Part shown: positions 1 to 9,599 of the stretch, in pieces | Layout: the number at the start of each line of letters is the position of its first letter | How positions within the stretch are numbered: the first letter of the stretch is position 1 | Assembly (NCBI GenBank): GCA_905221605.1 | Contig: CAJNDS010000025.1 | Coordinates: 362,501-426,500 of the forward strand | DNA: 64,000 bases | Source of the DNA: Symbiodinium natans | Taxonomy: Eukaryota > Sar > Dinophyceae > Suessiales > Symbiodiniaceae | Reading direction: 5' to 3' | Position numbers and translations under genes: made by a program | The notes under the pieces: model-generated | What the model was told of the DNA's origin: nothing | The model's input: only the letters and a program-made list of their open reading frames with translations | The model's database searches: none

Positions 1-869
1 CCGGAATCCATGGCCCGGCGAGGAGCTTAGTTGGCTTTGCGTGGAGCTTAGTTGACGTGACCAACAGTGAAACTATTGGTCATGAGGGGGAGTTGATATA
101 TGTGACCCTCCTAGTTTCCCAGTTGACACGTGATGTGCACTTGAGTTGTCTGCTATGAGTGTGAAGCATAGGCACGAGGACATGTCAGGCAGTGCAGATT
201 TGTTTTGGCTTGGTGAGACCTTGTTTTGAGTGGGAAGAACCGTTTTCTGTTCGTTTTCTCGAAACTCGTTTGTCGGAACTCGTTTCCTGTTTGTGACCTG
301 GTATTTGGTGACCAGAAGTGACTCAAGCCAGTTTAGGTCTGCACAGAGCTCAGCAGAGCACCTAAGAGGTGCTAGGAACCTACCCACAGTGTTTAGGAGT
401 AGAAGTTCCATGGCTGAGTGTTTTCACCTGAAGTACCTTTGTTTTCCCATGTCTGGCAGACAGTGTTTGAAGCTGGAGAGCCGTGCTCGCATTGGCTCAA
501 GACGAGCGGAGCTCGAGAAGCTGTGAACAGCGCAGTGAAAAGAGTCCGCACTTCGTGCTGTGAGGGTTGAGTGTAGTCTTGACCTGAGGTCCCTTAGGCC
601 CCGTAGCTGTGCCACGAGTTTCAACGTTGAAAGCATCCAACCCAAACGGTGTTTCGATTGTGCACAGCGTCGTCGTCCCCTTGCGAACACCGCGCCCCGT
701 GCCACAGCAGAGGGACCACCCCATCAAGGTAGTCACTCTCAGTGGTGTGGACCTCGTGGCTGCTGTGAAAACCCTTAAACGCAGCCCAGAATTCCGTCAA
801 GGTTTGCTTGCGCTGCTGCATAGTCGTGGCGCCGCCAAATTTTTTTTCCTCTGGTGCCTCTTTACTACA
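1..869. other. No gene recognised
   Basis: Short open frames occur on both strands but none has a recognisable motif or a consistent coding look. An 18-bp direct repeat with core GTCGTGGCGCCGCCAAAT lies at about 823-840 and again at about 911-928; the second copy falls inside the minus-strand relic that follows. Confidence 0.5.
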
Positions 870-1210
870 TCAGTAGCAGGTCTTGTTGGACTCGACGAAA
901 AGGGTAAAGTCGTGGCGCCGCCAAATAGCAACTCGGGTGTGTCGTAACAAATAACGCACAATGTCACGCGGTGAGAAATACGGAATGATCACATCTTGGT
1001 TGTACTCATAGTACGAGGTCTTGATGTTCCATTTGAGTCCCCACTTGCGCACCAGACGCTCAGCTTTCGGAATAAGTTCCATTCTTTGTCGATGCGATTA
1101 GAAGTGCTTCTCTTAGGTCTCTGCTCATCTTCTGCAGCTTGCCGCAGTCTTTGCAGCGTTGTCGCTGGGACCTAAACTCATATGAAAGTACAGTAAAAAT
1201 TCAACAAGTG
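870..1210 (-). pseudogene. Decayed coding relic with a CxxC motif
   Basis: On the minus strand an ATG frame of 70 codons (start 1082, stop near 870) has the look of true protein, with segments such as ELIPKAERLVRKWGLKW and FSPRDIVRYLLRH. Directly upstream, in a different frame, about 1205 to 1085 reads QRQRCKDCGKLQKMSRDL, with a CxxC pair of possible zinc-ribbon type. The two pieces overlap out of frame around 1080, which suggests one former coding region broken by a frameshift, or two exons without a visible intron. I do not recognise the family. The surroundings are repeat-rich, consistent with an old mobile-element gene. It could also be a chance open frame; the amino-acid composition is the only argument for coding. 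Confidence 0.3.
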
Positions 1211-1895
1211 GGTCTTCTGTACGTACAAACAAGACGGACATGAAAATCAAGACGTGTTAGCGCACCCAGTTGGCGCAGTCGGCAAAAGCCTCGGCAACAC
1301 CTCAGCAGAGCGCCCGATGCCGTTCTGTCCTGACTGAATCTCTACAAACCCTTCCAGGCCAAGAAACCCTGTATTTATATGTTTTCCCCCTATTTTTTTA
1401 TATCTACATTCATATCACCCTATAAACGTCTGAACCCAAAAAACCGAAAAACTATAAAGGCCCATTTCACTCTAAGCCCGCTACATGACGTCGCGCCTTG
1501 CATTTGATCGCAAGAGTCCGGTCAACACCATATATCGTGCATGGTGATCATAGCTCGGCTTCTCAGAGCAGGCCGCACACACGCCTGAACAGCATGCAGT
1601 GCATACGCTTTTCCAGCGTGCAATCGTCTAATTGTAAATTTGCTGGCGATGCCGTGCAACTTTAAAGATTCTAGCTGTAGCGCGCCTGAAGTGGGCTCGG
1701 GCTGCTTCTTCAAGCCGGCATCTTGCTTAAGCTTTTCCCTTTGGGGTGGACTTCACGGTTCCAGGCTTGTTCGGCTTACGTTACGTGGAGGTGAATGGAG
1801 CTTCCGGCTAATAAGGCTTCTACTACTAGATGACTTGCGCTTGCAGCTAATACCTCCTCTCTTGGTTTAGTGATAGCTGTGAAAGGGGTGCGGTG
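1211..1895. other. No gene recognised
   Basis: AT-richer spacer with no convincing coding frame on either strand. Nothing notable seen apart from short poly-T and AT tracts near 1380-1420. Confidence 0.5.
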
Positions 1896-2095
1896 CGCAA
1901 CGTAGGGGTTGAGGGTTTCTCTCAGGTTCTATAGGGTTTTGGGTTTCGAAAGGTTTTATAGGAATTATAGAGGGTTCAGGGTTTATATAGGGCTTATGGG
2001 GTTTATGAGGGTCTAGAGAGTTACGGTTGATATATGGTTTAGGGTTTATTAAGGGTTTGTCTCGGGCTTAAATAGGGTTTATTCAGTTTAGAGGA
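1896..2095 (+). repeat. Degenerate telomere-like TTTAGGG tract
   Basis: A 200-bp stretch is built from imperfect variants of AGGGTTT (AGGGTTTTGGG, AGGGTTTAT, TAGGGCTTA, TAGGGTTTATT). TTTAGGG is the plant-type telomere unit also known from dinoflagellates. The tract is internal and decayed, so it is an interstitial relic and not a chromosome end. Confidence 0.6.
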
Positions 2096-2819
2096 TTAAT
2101 CCTGTCACTCCGAAACAATCTTCTTATAGAGATTGAGAACGCCCGTTCTCTTTCTCTTTGTTAACCGTTCAAAGTTGGGTTCCCTTCCTTTTCACCCTCT
2201 TTGTTTTTTGCGCGTCTGTGCAGTACGGATAGCTTCGGCGTAAGGTATCTGCACTATGTCGCAAGTGCGAATTCGCTTTTACCAAACCTTTTAACTTTGC
2301 GGTGCGTGTGAAGATAGGAGCATGTTTTTGCCGCAGTCTGAGATCAATGTTTACCTTTTGAACGTCGTGCATCATTCTCGACTGGCCCAAACTGCACTTG
2401 TCAGGCCCCTGGCTGAGGGCGCAAAATGTTGCTTGTGTTGATTTTGCCGTTGTGGACGGGGAAGGTGGGTGTTTGTTTGTTTGTTTGTGCGCTTCCCTTG
2501 GTTAGTAAGAGCGAGAACGCCAAGGAAGTGCTTTGCGCATTGCGCGGGCCTTTGTCTGCTAGTAAGAGCGAGAACGCAGCAAAGGTTTGTGCTTTCGTTG
2601 CATCCAGTTCGTGTGCGGTTGCTGTGCTGCTTGCTGTGTGGCTATACCAGCCTGCATGCGTGAGGGCTGTGCTGCTCACTGTGTGGCTTACACCAGCCCT
2701 TTGCCTGTTGATGCGAAGAACTGCCCTACACCCAGCAGTAAGCCTGCCTCTCCCGCCCGTGCAGCGTATCAACTCTTTGCAACAGTGGAGTGCGCTTAGT
2801 ACAAGTGCCACGCCCCCTA
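2096..2819. other. Spacer with short direct repeats
   Basis: No gene recognised. A direct repeat with core TAGTAAGAGCGAGAACGC occurs at about 2502 and 2560, and two related copies of GCTGTGTGGCT with flanks lie near 2633 and 2668. A (GTTT)n tract lies near 2470-2490. Confidence 0.5.
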
Positions 2820-3365
2820 GCTAGTACGTGCCTCGCCACCAGGTGCCCGCACATGCACAGGTTCGAGGTGCCTAGGCCTCCGGGTCAGGCGTGGCTGTAG
2901 GTGCCCGCGCATGCGCAGGCTCCAGGTGCACAGGCCCTGCTGGGTCAGGCGTGCTTGCAGGTGCCAGCTAAGGCACAGGCTCAAGGTGCACAGGCCCCTC
3001 CGGGTCAGGCGTGCTTCCAGGTGCCCGCGCAGGCTCAAGGTGCACAGGCCCCTCCGGGTCAGGCGTGCTTGCAAGTGCCTACAAAAGCACAGGCTCCAGG
3101 TGCACAGGCCTTACCGGGTCAGGCGTGCTTGCAGGTGCCCGCATATGCACAGGCTCAAGGTGCACAGGCCCTTACAGGTGCCAGCAAAGGCACAGGCTCA
3201 AGGTGCACAGGCCCTTCCGGGTCAGGCGTGCTCGCAGGTGCCCGCACATGTACAGGCTCACGATGCACAGGCCCTTCCGGCTCAGGCGTGCTCGCGGGTG
3301 CCCACACACTCAATCAAGGTGCACAGGCCCCTCCAGGTCAGGCGTGCCCGCAGGCGCCCGCAAAT
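2820..3365 (+). repeat. 60-bp minisatellite (20-residue repeat when translated)
   Basis: About nine tandem units near 60 bp long each contain CAGGTGCCCGC, GCACAGGCTC, AAGGTGCACAGGCC and CTCCGGGTCAGGCGTGC. Because 60 is divisible by three, all plus frames stay largely open and give a 20-residue repeat (for example GAQAPPGQACLQVP in one frame). One unit near 3170-3190 is shortened, which shifts the frame relative to the array. Whether any frame is translated cannot be told from sequence. Confidence 0.85.
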
Positions 3366-3988
3366 GTAGCAGTTGCCACAGGTCCTCAGGTCCTTGTTGC
3401 GGCGCATACCACCGTGGGCTTTTTTGTCAGGCGTCCCAGGTTCAGCAGATGCCGCAGGTCCTCAGTCCCTATTGCAGCACAGACCGTCGTGGGTCTTGTG
3501 CCAGGCGTCCCAGGTTCAGCAGATGCCGCAGGTTCTCATCAGGTCAGGTCCCTATTGCAGCACAGACCACTGTGGGTCTTGTGCCAGGCGTCCGAGTAGA
3601 CCCTAAACTGCTGCCTAAAACTTCTTCAGAAGGCCCAGATGTGATTAGGACTCGCAAACGGTTGCCGGAACCTTCGCCAGAAGGCCCAGAAGGGATGACA
3701 GAATCTGCTGCTTCAGCCCTACCGGAAGGCCCAGAGGAGGTTAAGAGGAGGTTAAGTCGTGCACCCGAAGCTTGTGGTCCCTCGGGACTTGGGAGCAGCA
3801 GGGAGGGAAATCGCGAACCTGAAGCCTATTGGGTTTCAGGACCCGGCATGAAGTACAAGAGCGAACCTGACGCCTATGGGCCTACGCGACCTGGGAGCAG
3901 CACGCAGATAAATCGCAAACCTAAAGCCTATGGGCTCTCCGGACCCGGGAGCAGCAGGGAGAGAGATCTCGAGCCTGAAGCTTATTGA
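3011..3988 (+). CDS. Possible low-complexity repeat protein, 325 codons
   Basis: One plus frame stays open across three unrelated minisatellites in a row. It gives about 20-residue GSRCTG-type repeats, then about 25-residue RRPRFSRCRR repeats, then LLPKTSSEGP-type and YGPTRPGSS-type repeats. The 51- and 54-bp units are multiples of three, so long frames are expected by chance. No domain, clear start context or splice structure was seen. It may be an exon of a repetitive protein or simply minisatellite DNA; I favour the latter. Confidence 0.18.
   Translation: MLPGARAGSRCTGPSGSGVLASAYKSTGSRCTGLTGSGVLAGARICTGSRCTGPYRCQQRHRLKVHRPFRVRRARRCPHMYRLTMHRPFRLRRARGCPHTQSRCTGPSRSGVPAGARKCSSCHRSSGPCCGAYHRGLFCQASQVQQMPQVLSPYCSTDRRGSCARRPRFSRCRRFSSGQVPIAAQTTVGLVPGVRVDPKLLPKTSSEGPDVIRTRKRLPEPSPEGPEGMTESAASALPEGPEEVKRRLSRAPEACGPSGLGSSREGNREPEAYWVSGPGMKYKSEPDAYGPTRPGSSTQINRKPKAYGLSGPGSSRERDLEPEAY
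3366..3600 (+). repeat. 75-bp minisatellite
   Basis: Three units share GGCGTCCCAGGTTCAGCAG, ATGCCGCAGGTCCTCAG and TATTGCAGCACAGACC. The GGCGTCCCAGG motif recurs at about 3430 and 3505, giving a 75-bp period. The last unit carries a small insertion (ATCAGGTCAGG) near 3538. Confidence 0.8.
3601..3770 (+). repeat. 51-bp minisatellite, first block
   Basis: Three diverged units of CTGCCTAAAACTTC, AGAAGGCCCAGA type. They translate as LLPKTSSEGP, RLPEPSPEGP and similar. The same family reappears as a larger block at 4285-4640, separated by a different repeat, so the 51-bp family has been split or has spread locally. Confidence 0.7.
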
Positions 3989-4060
3989 CCTACGGGACCT
4001 GTGAGCAAGGCGGAGAGATATCACGAGCCTATCGGCTCTCACAGGACCTGAGAGCAGCAG
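3775..4060 (+). repeat. 48-54-bp minisatellite
   Basis: About five units begin with CCTGAAGCCTAT or a variant (about 3818, 3866, 3920, 3974) followed by GGACCTGGGAGCAGCA. Spacing is 48, 54 and 54 bp. Translation gives a 16-18-residue EPEAYG-GPGSS repeat. Confidence 0.75.
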
Positions 4061-4114
4061 AGATGTGTATCGTCTTGCGCAAACTGCCCATTCTGTGACA
4101 GGTTTGCAGTCGCA

Positions 4115-4921
4115 AAAATCGGCCGCTGCGCGGGGCAGTTGAGGGACCACAGTATCTTTAAGTTTCTGGATGCCAAGCAATGGACGCCGCATCTATTGAC
4201 AGGCATCTTGGGCACCTTGCCTGCAGTCTCACTGCCCGGCCAGGAGGGCGCCCGCCCTCCTGCGCTGTGGCAAGCAGAAGCAGTGGGTAGACCTCTCAAA
4301 CTGATGCCTCAAGGTTTTCAGAAGGCCCAGAAATGATTAGGCCTCTCAAACTGCTGTCCCAACAGTTGCCTGAAGGCCCAGAAGTGATTAGGCTTCTCAA
4401 ACTGTTGCCTCAACCTTCCCTGGAGGGCTCAGAGTGATTAGGCCTCTCAAACTGCTGCCTAAAACTTCTCCGGAAGGCCCGGCAGTGAGTAGGCCTCTCA
4501 AACTGCTGCCTAAAACTTCTCCAGAAGGCCCAGCCCTGCAAACGGCTGCCGGAACCTTCGCCAGAAGGCCCAGAAGGGATGTGAGGAACTGCTGCTTCGA
4601 CCTATCCCAGCAGGTCCAGAAGTGACTAGGCCTAGCACTTTGCTGTGGGGCCCGCATCAGGTGTAGTCACGGGGTAAACCTGCTTGAAGTGCTCTCAAAA
4701 AATCGGCCGCTGCGCGGGGCTCCGAGTTCTAAGGCCCCTTGACTCTCACACTTGACGCGCGGTTGGCTGCAGACCGTTAAGCAGCCTTGTGGGCCTTAAA
4801 CTGCACCAGGCTAAGCACGCCAAGCCGATAGGCTCCCGGTACCTGGGAAGCACACTGCCCAAGTGCCAGCCAGCAGTTTGGGGCTCTTGCGCCGTCTCAA
4901 AAATCGGCCGCTGCGCGGGGC
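4115..4921 (+). repeat. Three exact copies of a 22-bp GC-rich element
   Basis: An identical 22-bp sequence with core CGGCCGCTGCGCGGGG, led by AAAAT, occurs at 4115-4136, 4699-4720 and 4900-4921. The surrounding sequence is not repeated in the same way, so this is a dispersed short element and not part of the local minisatellite. Confidence 0.8.
4285..4640 (+). repeat. 51-bp minisatellite, second block
   Basis: About six units begin AGGCCTCTCAAACTGCTG (about 4338, 4389, 4440, 4491) and end GAAGGCCCAGAAGTGATT. The period is 51 bp. The unit encodes RPLKLLPKTSPEGP in one plus frame. It is the same family as 3601-3770. Confidence 0.85.
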
Positions 4922-6000
4922 TGTAACAATATGGCCTCTTGCAAGCAGCGCTCCAGGCCTGCCCTATGGCCATAGCTACGTGAGGACGCCTGGACGCACA
5001 CAGCGCAGACTGCAGCATAGTGTAGCCACACCAGCCCCTTGTCTGCTCGTCGGGGGGGAAGGGGGTGCCTTTTCTGGCACTCTGTGTGCATTGTGCTTAG
5101 TGTGCTTGCAACTTTCTTGCCAGCCACAATGGAGTCCTGAGTGCTATTGCTACGGCCCTGGCGCTTGTGTGGGGACTGTCTCTACGGACGCGTTGAGCAG
5201 TTTAGGTGACGGAGGTTCCTTGCCTTACGGCCTACCCATACTTTCGCTTAATGTCTGTACCAGACGTGGCGCAGCATTGCTTTGGGTGACGGGCTGCTGA
5301 GTGATTGGTGCAGGTAGGTTCTTGTTTGCATTGGTCTCACCATGCTGGCCGTGCGTTAAGTTGTCTTGCAATAAGGGCCTCTGCGCTAGCGGTTGCTTCT
5401 TTGTAGTCACGACTTCTTTTTCACTCGCTGGCTTGTACAGTTTGACGTTTGGCGCTTTTGGTTTTGGCGGGTTGCTGCGGGTTTTTGTGGTTGTGTTTGG
5501 TGGTGTTTTTGGTGTGTGTGCTTGTTTCGGTTTTCGCGCCTGCGACTGTCTCACCTCTAGTGTTGAGACCCACAAGGACGGCCTACTGCGCTGCTGATGT
5601 AGTAAAGAGGCGACGGTTCAAAAAAATCACACACCTGCAGAAAACAGATCTCAGATGGAAGCAGACATGACAAATCCCTTTCCTTGGAAAAAGATATCCG
5701 TGCGTACTCTTCAGTCATGGCAGAATGTGAGGGTACATGTCCGTGCAGTATGCGCGTGTTGAATTGTGTTTCTGTGCATGGGACATGGATGAGCAAGCAT
5801 GGCATTACCAGCCCGCCTTGTAGGTCGGGTCCCGAATTGTGTTTCTGCGTTTGAAACATTTTTGTTTGGAAAATAAGGTTGTCGTGCTGCAAGTACAGAC
5901 CTTTATTTTCCGGAGAAAAATTTTCGAATTCTCCGAATGAGAAAGTTTTTCGGCTCAGATAAGGAGAGGCCACAGCCCTCTCCTCGGGGAGAGGGTCCGG
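4641..6000. other. No gene recognised
   Basis: Mixed spacer. Two copies of AATTGTGTTTCTG lie near 5760 and 5835. The segment at about 5540-5610, containing GCTGCTGATGTAGTAAAG, has a diverged second copy near 8485-8545, so a duplicated element joins these two repeat zones. A GT-rich stretch near 5450-5530 gives hydrophobic open frames that I treat as compositional. Confidence 0.45.
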
Positions 6001-6007
6001 AAAATTG

Positions 6008-6226
6008 CTATAATGCCTTCACTGCGCTGGCTGCCCTGGGGTTGGTCACTGCCGTGCATAAAACAGCTTGAGTCACTATCCATGCTGTGCGAATTGTGAG
6101 GAAACGGTTTGGCAGCGCAGGCATGGGTGTCCAACCCATGGTCTCTGCAGCAAGCTTGAACTCATCTGCTGCGTTAGAAACCAGCGCTACCGTTTGCTGC
6201 ACTGGGCCTCCTCGAACTGCCGACAT
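6008..6226 (-). pseudogene. Short minus-strand coding-like relic, 72 codons
   Basis: A minus-strand ATG frame reads smoothly (NAADEFKLAAETMGWTPMP, TIRTAWIVTQAVL) and ends in a stop near 6008. No upstream continuation is open in the same frame. The family is not recognised. Like the relics near 1.0 and 9.3 kb, it lies among minisatellites and points to the minus strand, which suggests remnants of one element. The opposite strand also carries an open frame, so coding is uncertain. Confidence 0.22.
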
Positions 6227-6339
6227 ACCAAGCTGTCACTGTCCAGGAAGAACTGTTCTAAACGAGACATTGCTGGCAGACTTCGCATCAGGCCGCTCCA
6301 GACAGGTATGGTCCCCGGGGCGAACTAATAGTTCAATAG

Positions 6340-7960
6340 TTTGGGTTTGAGCCTGGGTTTCGAACCCAGTGTGAAGGCAAGTGGTAGGCCGCTTTCAGGT
6401 AGGGGTAGCCGCCTAGATGCCATGCAGCCCACCCTCTAAGAGGTGATAGCGTGCCTATCGTAACCTCAGAGGTGAGCTGAGAGTGGAAGGTTGCGTCCTT
6501 CGACTGAGCCCAGCTACCCCGGAAAGGCACTTCCGCGTACCTAGGCCCTGGAGCAGAGTTTCAGCGAACGTGCAAAAACAAGGATTGCCTTCCTCAGGCC
6601 TCGTGGCTGAGTAGCGTCGAGGCAGTATAGAGGTGCAGACCCTCTGACCCGAACAGATAGGGGCAAGAGCCGGTGGACAGTGCTGCTGCCCAGTGCAGAT
6701 CGGTTGCCGCCTCTTGCGATCCCTGCATAGCTAGGATGTTTGGGAGTTTGCTGTGGCGATTAGGGAACGTGATGGAGTGGCCAGCAGGCCGAAACCACAT
6801 GCCCCTTCTGGAAGCCTGCTACATTGTAACGGGCGAAAGCCTTCACTGGTAGCAAACCAGTTCAGGAACAATGGCTCTTTGAGATGAGTGGTACACAGGG
6901 CCATCCTGCACTGCTGGGCAATGCCCAGTCCTACCAGGCTTAGTTTCAGGAACTTCAGTTTGTCCACCTTGGCCGTGACTGGGACTCATCTCCAGTAAAT
7001 CCACACTGAACCTGGGGTGCTAAGGCTAGTGCCTGCATCCTGGCTCAGACGCGGCAGTACCTGTGCGCGGGATAGCTACCAGAGGCAAGGTTCCCTGCTC
7101 TAGGTGATGCTTGAGGTTTATGTTTTTTGGGTTTGGTCTCTGCGCGGCGTGGTTCCCCGCGCCAGTGCGCATTAGTGCATGGGGAATTGAGGGGAAAGCG
7201 TGGTCCCCGACGCCTTATTGAGGCGTCGACCCTGCGCCAAATTTACCGAGTTGAGGGGTGCAGTTCCCCAAACCTGGCGACATAAACCTTGTCTTGGTGG
7301 TCTCATCCACCCTCGCTCAGGGTAGTTTTCTGGAGGTGCTTTCTGGAGGGCGCTCCGACCCCCGGAGTGTGGAGGTGGCATCCTCGGGCTGTGAACTGGC
7401 GGACTTCACTGCCCAGGGCCCACAGGGCTGCAGGCTGAGCAGAGGTTACAATTCCTTTCCCTCTCGGCCTAGGAGCAGGCGGACAACCCTGTAAGATGGG
7501 CCAAGAAACCAGTTTGTACAGGTAACTGGTGCCTGTGGCCGAGGGGTCGCGAGTTCAAGTGCAGACTGTCTTGCTGTCCACCCGGAGGGTTGCCCTCTAA
7601 CTGACTAGTCGGGATGAGGGTGTTCAACGGACTTTGGAGCTGGCGACGGCGCAAATCCGAAAGAAGTCCTACCCTCTGACCGACTAGGAAGAAAGAGAAG
7701 TGGTTGGTGGAGCTTTGCAGCAAGAGGTGCCGCCCTCCACTGAGAGGCTGAGGCAAAGACCTCTTGAGGTCCCGCCCTCAGTAGTGGTACTTGTAGCGGA
7801 GGGTTTTCTACCTGTACAGTCAACCTCTGCTGCTGAAGGACAAGAATTTCCTCCTGTAGGCTAGTGTGATTAGTGCTTAGCAGCACGGACTCCTGTCCCA
7901 AACACCAAGATGATGGTGAACTCGCAAACCTCAATTTGAACGCGGAAAAAATTCTCCAAC
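6340..7960. other. No gene recognised
   Basis: No convincing coding frame. Short GGTTCGAACC-type segments near 6350-6375 and 7545-7555 look like tRNA T-arms but lack the rest of a tRNA; they more likely belong to the local GGTTCGAACC repeat family seen at 7.97 and 8.88 kb. Confidence 0.5.
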
Positions 7961-7964
7961 CAGG

Positions 7965-8150
7965 TTCTTGAAGCGAGGTTTGAACAACCTTTTTCCGGCG
8001 AACCCAGGTTCAAACCTGGGTCTGGAACCCAGGTTCAAACCTGGGTTCCAACCTGGGTTTGAACCTGTGTTGAACTCTGGGTTCAACCCGGGTTCGAACC
8101 CAGGTTCCAACCTGGGTTGGAACCCAGGTTTGAATCTGGGCTCAAAACAG
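7965..8150 (+). repeat. Palindromic GGTTCGAACC / AACCCAGGTT minisatellite
   Basis: Units of about 12 bp alternate between AACCTGGGTT and AACCCAGGTT, often joined by TCGA, TCAA or TTGG. The array is therefore close to self-complementary and can pair with itself. It stays open on both strands with a NPGSNPG or EPRFKPG flavour, which is a by-product of the unit. Confidence 0.85.
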
Positions 8151-8199
8151 AGTGGAGGAATTGATTTTAATTCCACTTTCCCTCGGTTCTTTTTGTTTT

Positions 8200-8870
8200 A
8201 TTTCTTGTAATTCGAAAGTAGAATGAGAGTAGAGAACTAGTCTAATTCCTCCCCCCTCGTTTCTTGTTTTTGTTTCTTGTCTTCATTTTGTTTTCTTGCT
8301 ATGCTCCCGCATTTTGCGGCCTCCCCCTTTGCAGCGTGATGCAAGAATGCAACTACGGATCTACATCGACTTCATCGTGCTCTGAGAGAGGGGAATGTCT
8401 CACCGCTAGGGTGATTTTGCTGTTGCGTTTGTTGTTCTGGTTCTTGTTCGTGGTGCTGCTCCTGGTTCTTGGGTAGTTTTGTCTGTCTCACCTCGTCGCA
8501 ATAGACCGGCCCACTGTGCTGCTGATGTGGTAAAGGGGCTTCCGCAACAAAAAATTGTTTCTTGTCTTCATCGTTCTTGTAATTCGAAAATTAGAGAAGT
8601 AGAGAAGAGAGTGGAGAACTAGTCTAAATTCCACCCCCCTCGTTTCTTGTTTTGTTTCTTGTCTTTATTATTCGAAATCAGAGAAACAAAGAGAATGAGA
8701 GTAGAGAACTAGTCTAAATTCCACCCCTCTCGTTTCTTGTTTTTGTTTCTTGTCTTCATTATTCTTGTAATTCGAAAAAGTAGAGAAGTTGAGAATAGAG
8801 TAAAGAACTAGTCTAAATTCCACCTCTTCGTTTCTTGTTTTTGTTTCTTGTCTTTATTATTCGAAATCTA
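8200..8870 (+). repeat. About 90-100-bp tandem repeat
   Basis: Four to five diverged units contain ATTCGAAA, AGAGAACTAGTCTAAATTCC and CTCGTTTCTTGTTTTTG, starting near 8207, 8578, 8668, 8768 and 8860. The block is framed by the two GGTTCGAACC arrays. The first two copies are separated by about 280 bp of unrelated sequence. Confidence 0.8.
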
Positions 8871-8879
8871 AATTCTATC

Positions 8880-9064
8880 CATGGGTTTGAACCTGGGTTT
8901 GAACCTAAGTTCAAACCTGGGGTCGAACCTGGGTTGGAACCTGGGTTCGAACCTGGGTTGGAACCTGGGTTCCGAACCTGGGTTCCTGAGTTGTTGTTGT
9001 TTGCCCCCCCCCCCTCCCGACGTCCGGACCCTGGTTGTTTGAACCTGGGTTAAACCCAGGTTGG
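8880..9064 (+). repeat. Second GGTTCGAACC minisatellite
   Basis: Same 12-bp family as 7965-8150, again alternating GGTTTGAACCTGGG with GGTTGGAACCTGGG, and broken near 9000-9030 by a C-rich run. The final part forms an inverted pair around AACCTGGGTTAAACCCAGGTT-like sequence at 9042-9062. Confidence 0.8.
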
Positions 9065-9065
9065 G

Positions 9066-9545
9066 CGGGACCATCCTCACTCCAGATTGCGCAGCTCAAT
9101 ATCTTGGTCAGCCACTGCAGCCGCAATTGCCCTTCTCACCGCATCCAGGAAAGTCACCGGCGCGTCATTGGGATCGAAGTGTCGGTACTGTCAATCCTAA
9201 CGACATGTATGCATGGAACTGCACGCGGACAAAAGCATTGAGCCTTGGCTGTTGTGCAGCAGGTGGGCCTGGCGTAGGCTCTGCCTGCCAGAAAAGCAAC
9301 GGCAGCTGCCGGGGGCACATTGATTTTGTAGGGTCCAGCATCTTAGGCCTCAATCATTTCTGGGCCAAACTGTGCGGTAATGACAAGTGGCAATACCCCG
9401 ACTGGCATCAGCTTGCCACACTTATTCTCCAACGCCCTAGCTGCTTTGGAGCAAGTTGTAATTACCTGACGGTACGCTTTCTGGAAAGCAGATGCGGACA
9501 AGATTCTGGGGAAGTGCCATCACCAACAGCTAGTGTTGCTAGTGG
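9066..9545 (-). pseudogene. Decayed minus-strand coding region
   Basis: Two minus-strand stretches read as credible protein. The upstream one (about 9530 to 9245) gives KAARALENKCGKLMPVGVLP, LVITAQFGPEMIEA, one in-frame TAA, then GPYKINVPPAAAVAFLAGRA. The downstream one (about 9187 to 9087) gives YRHFDPNDAPVTFLDAVRRA followed by IAAAVADQDIELRNLE and a stop; it is preceded by an AG that could be an acceptor. A 208-codon plus-strand frame overlaps but looks like its shadow. The family is not recognised. The in-frame stop and frame change argue for a pseudogene. Confidence 0.35.
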
Positions 9546-9599
9546 TGCCTTTGTTGACATGGACAGCGGTTACCAACCCCAATTGGGCCGCCCAGTGTT

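Noticed and set aside
6340-6380. tRNA-like T-arm (GGGTTTCGAACCC)
   Set aside because: No acceptor stem, D-arm or anticodon arm at the right distance; it belongs to the local GGTTCGAACC repeat family.
7525-7565. Second tRNA-like segment (GGTCGCGAGTTCAAG)
   Set aside because: No cloverleaf could be drawn around it.
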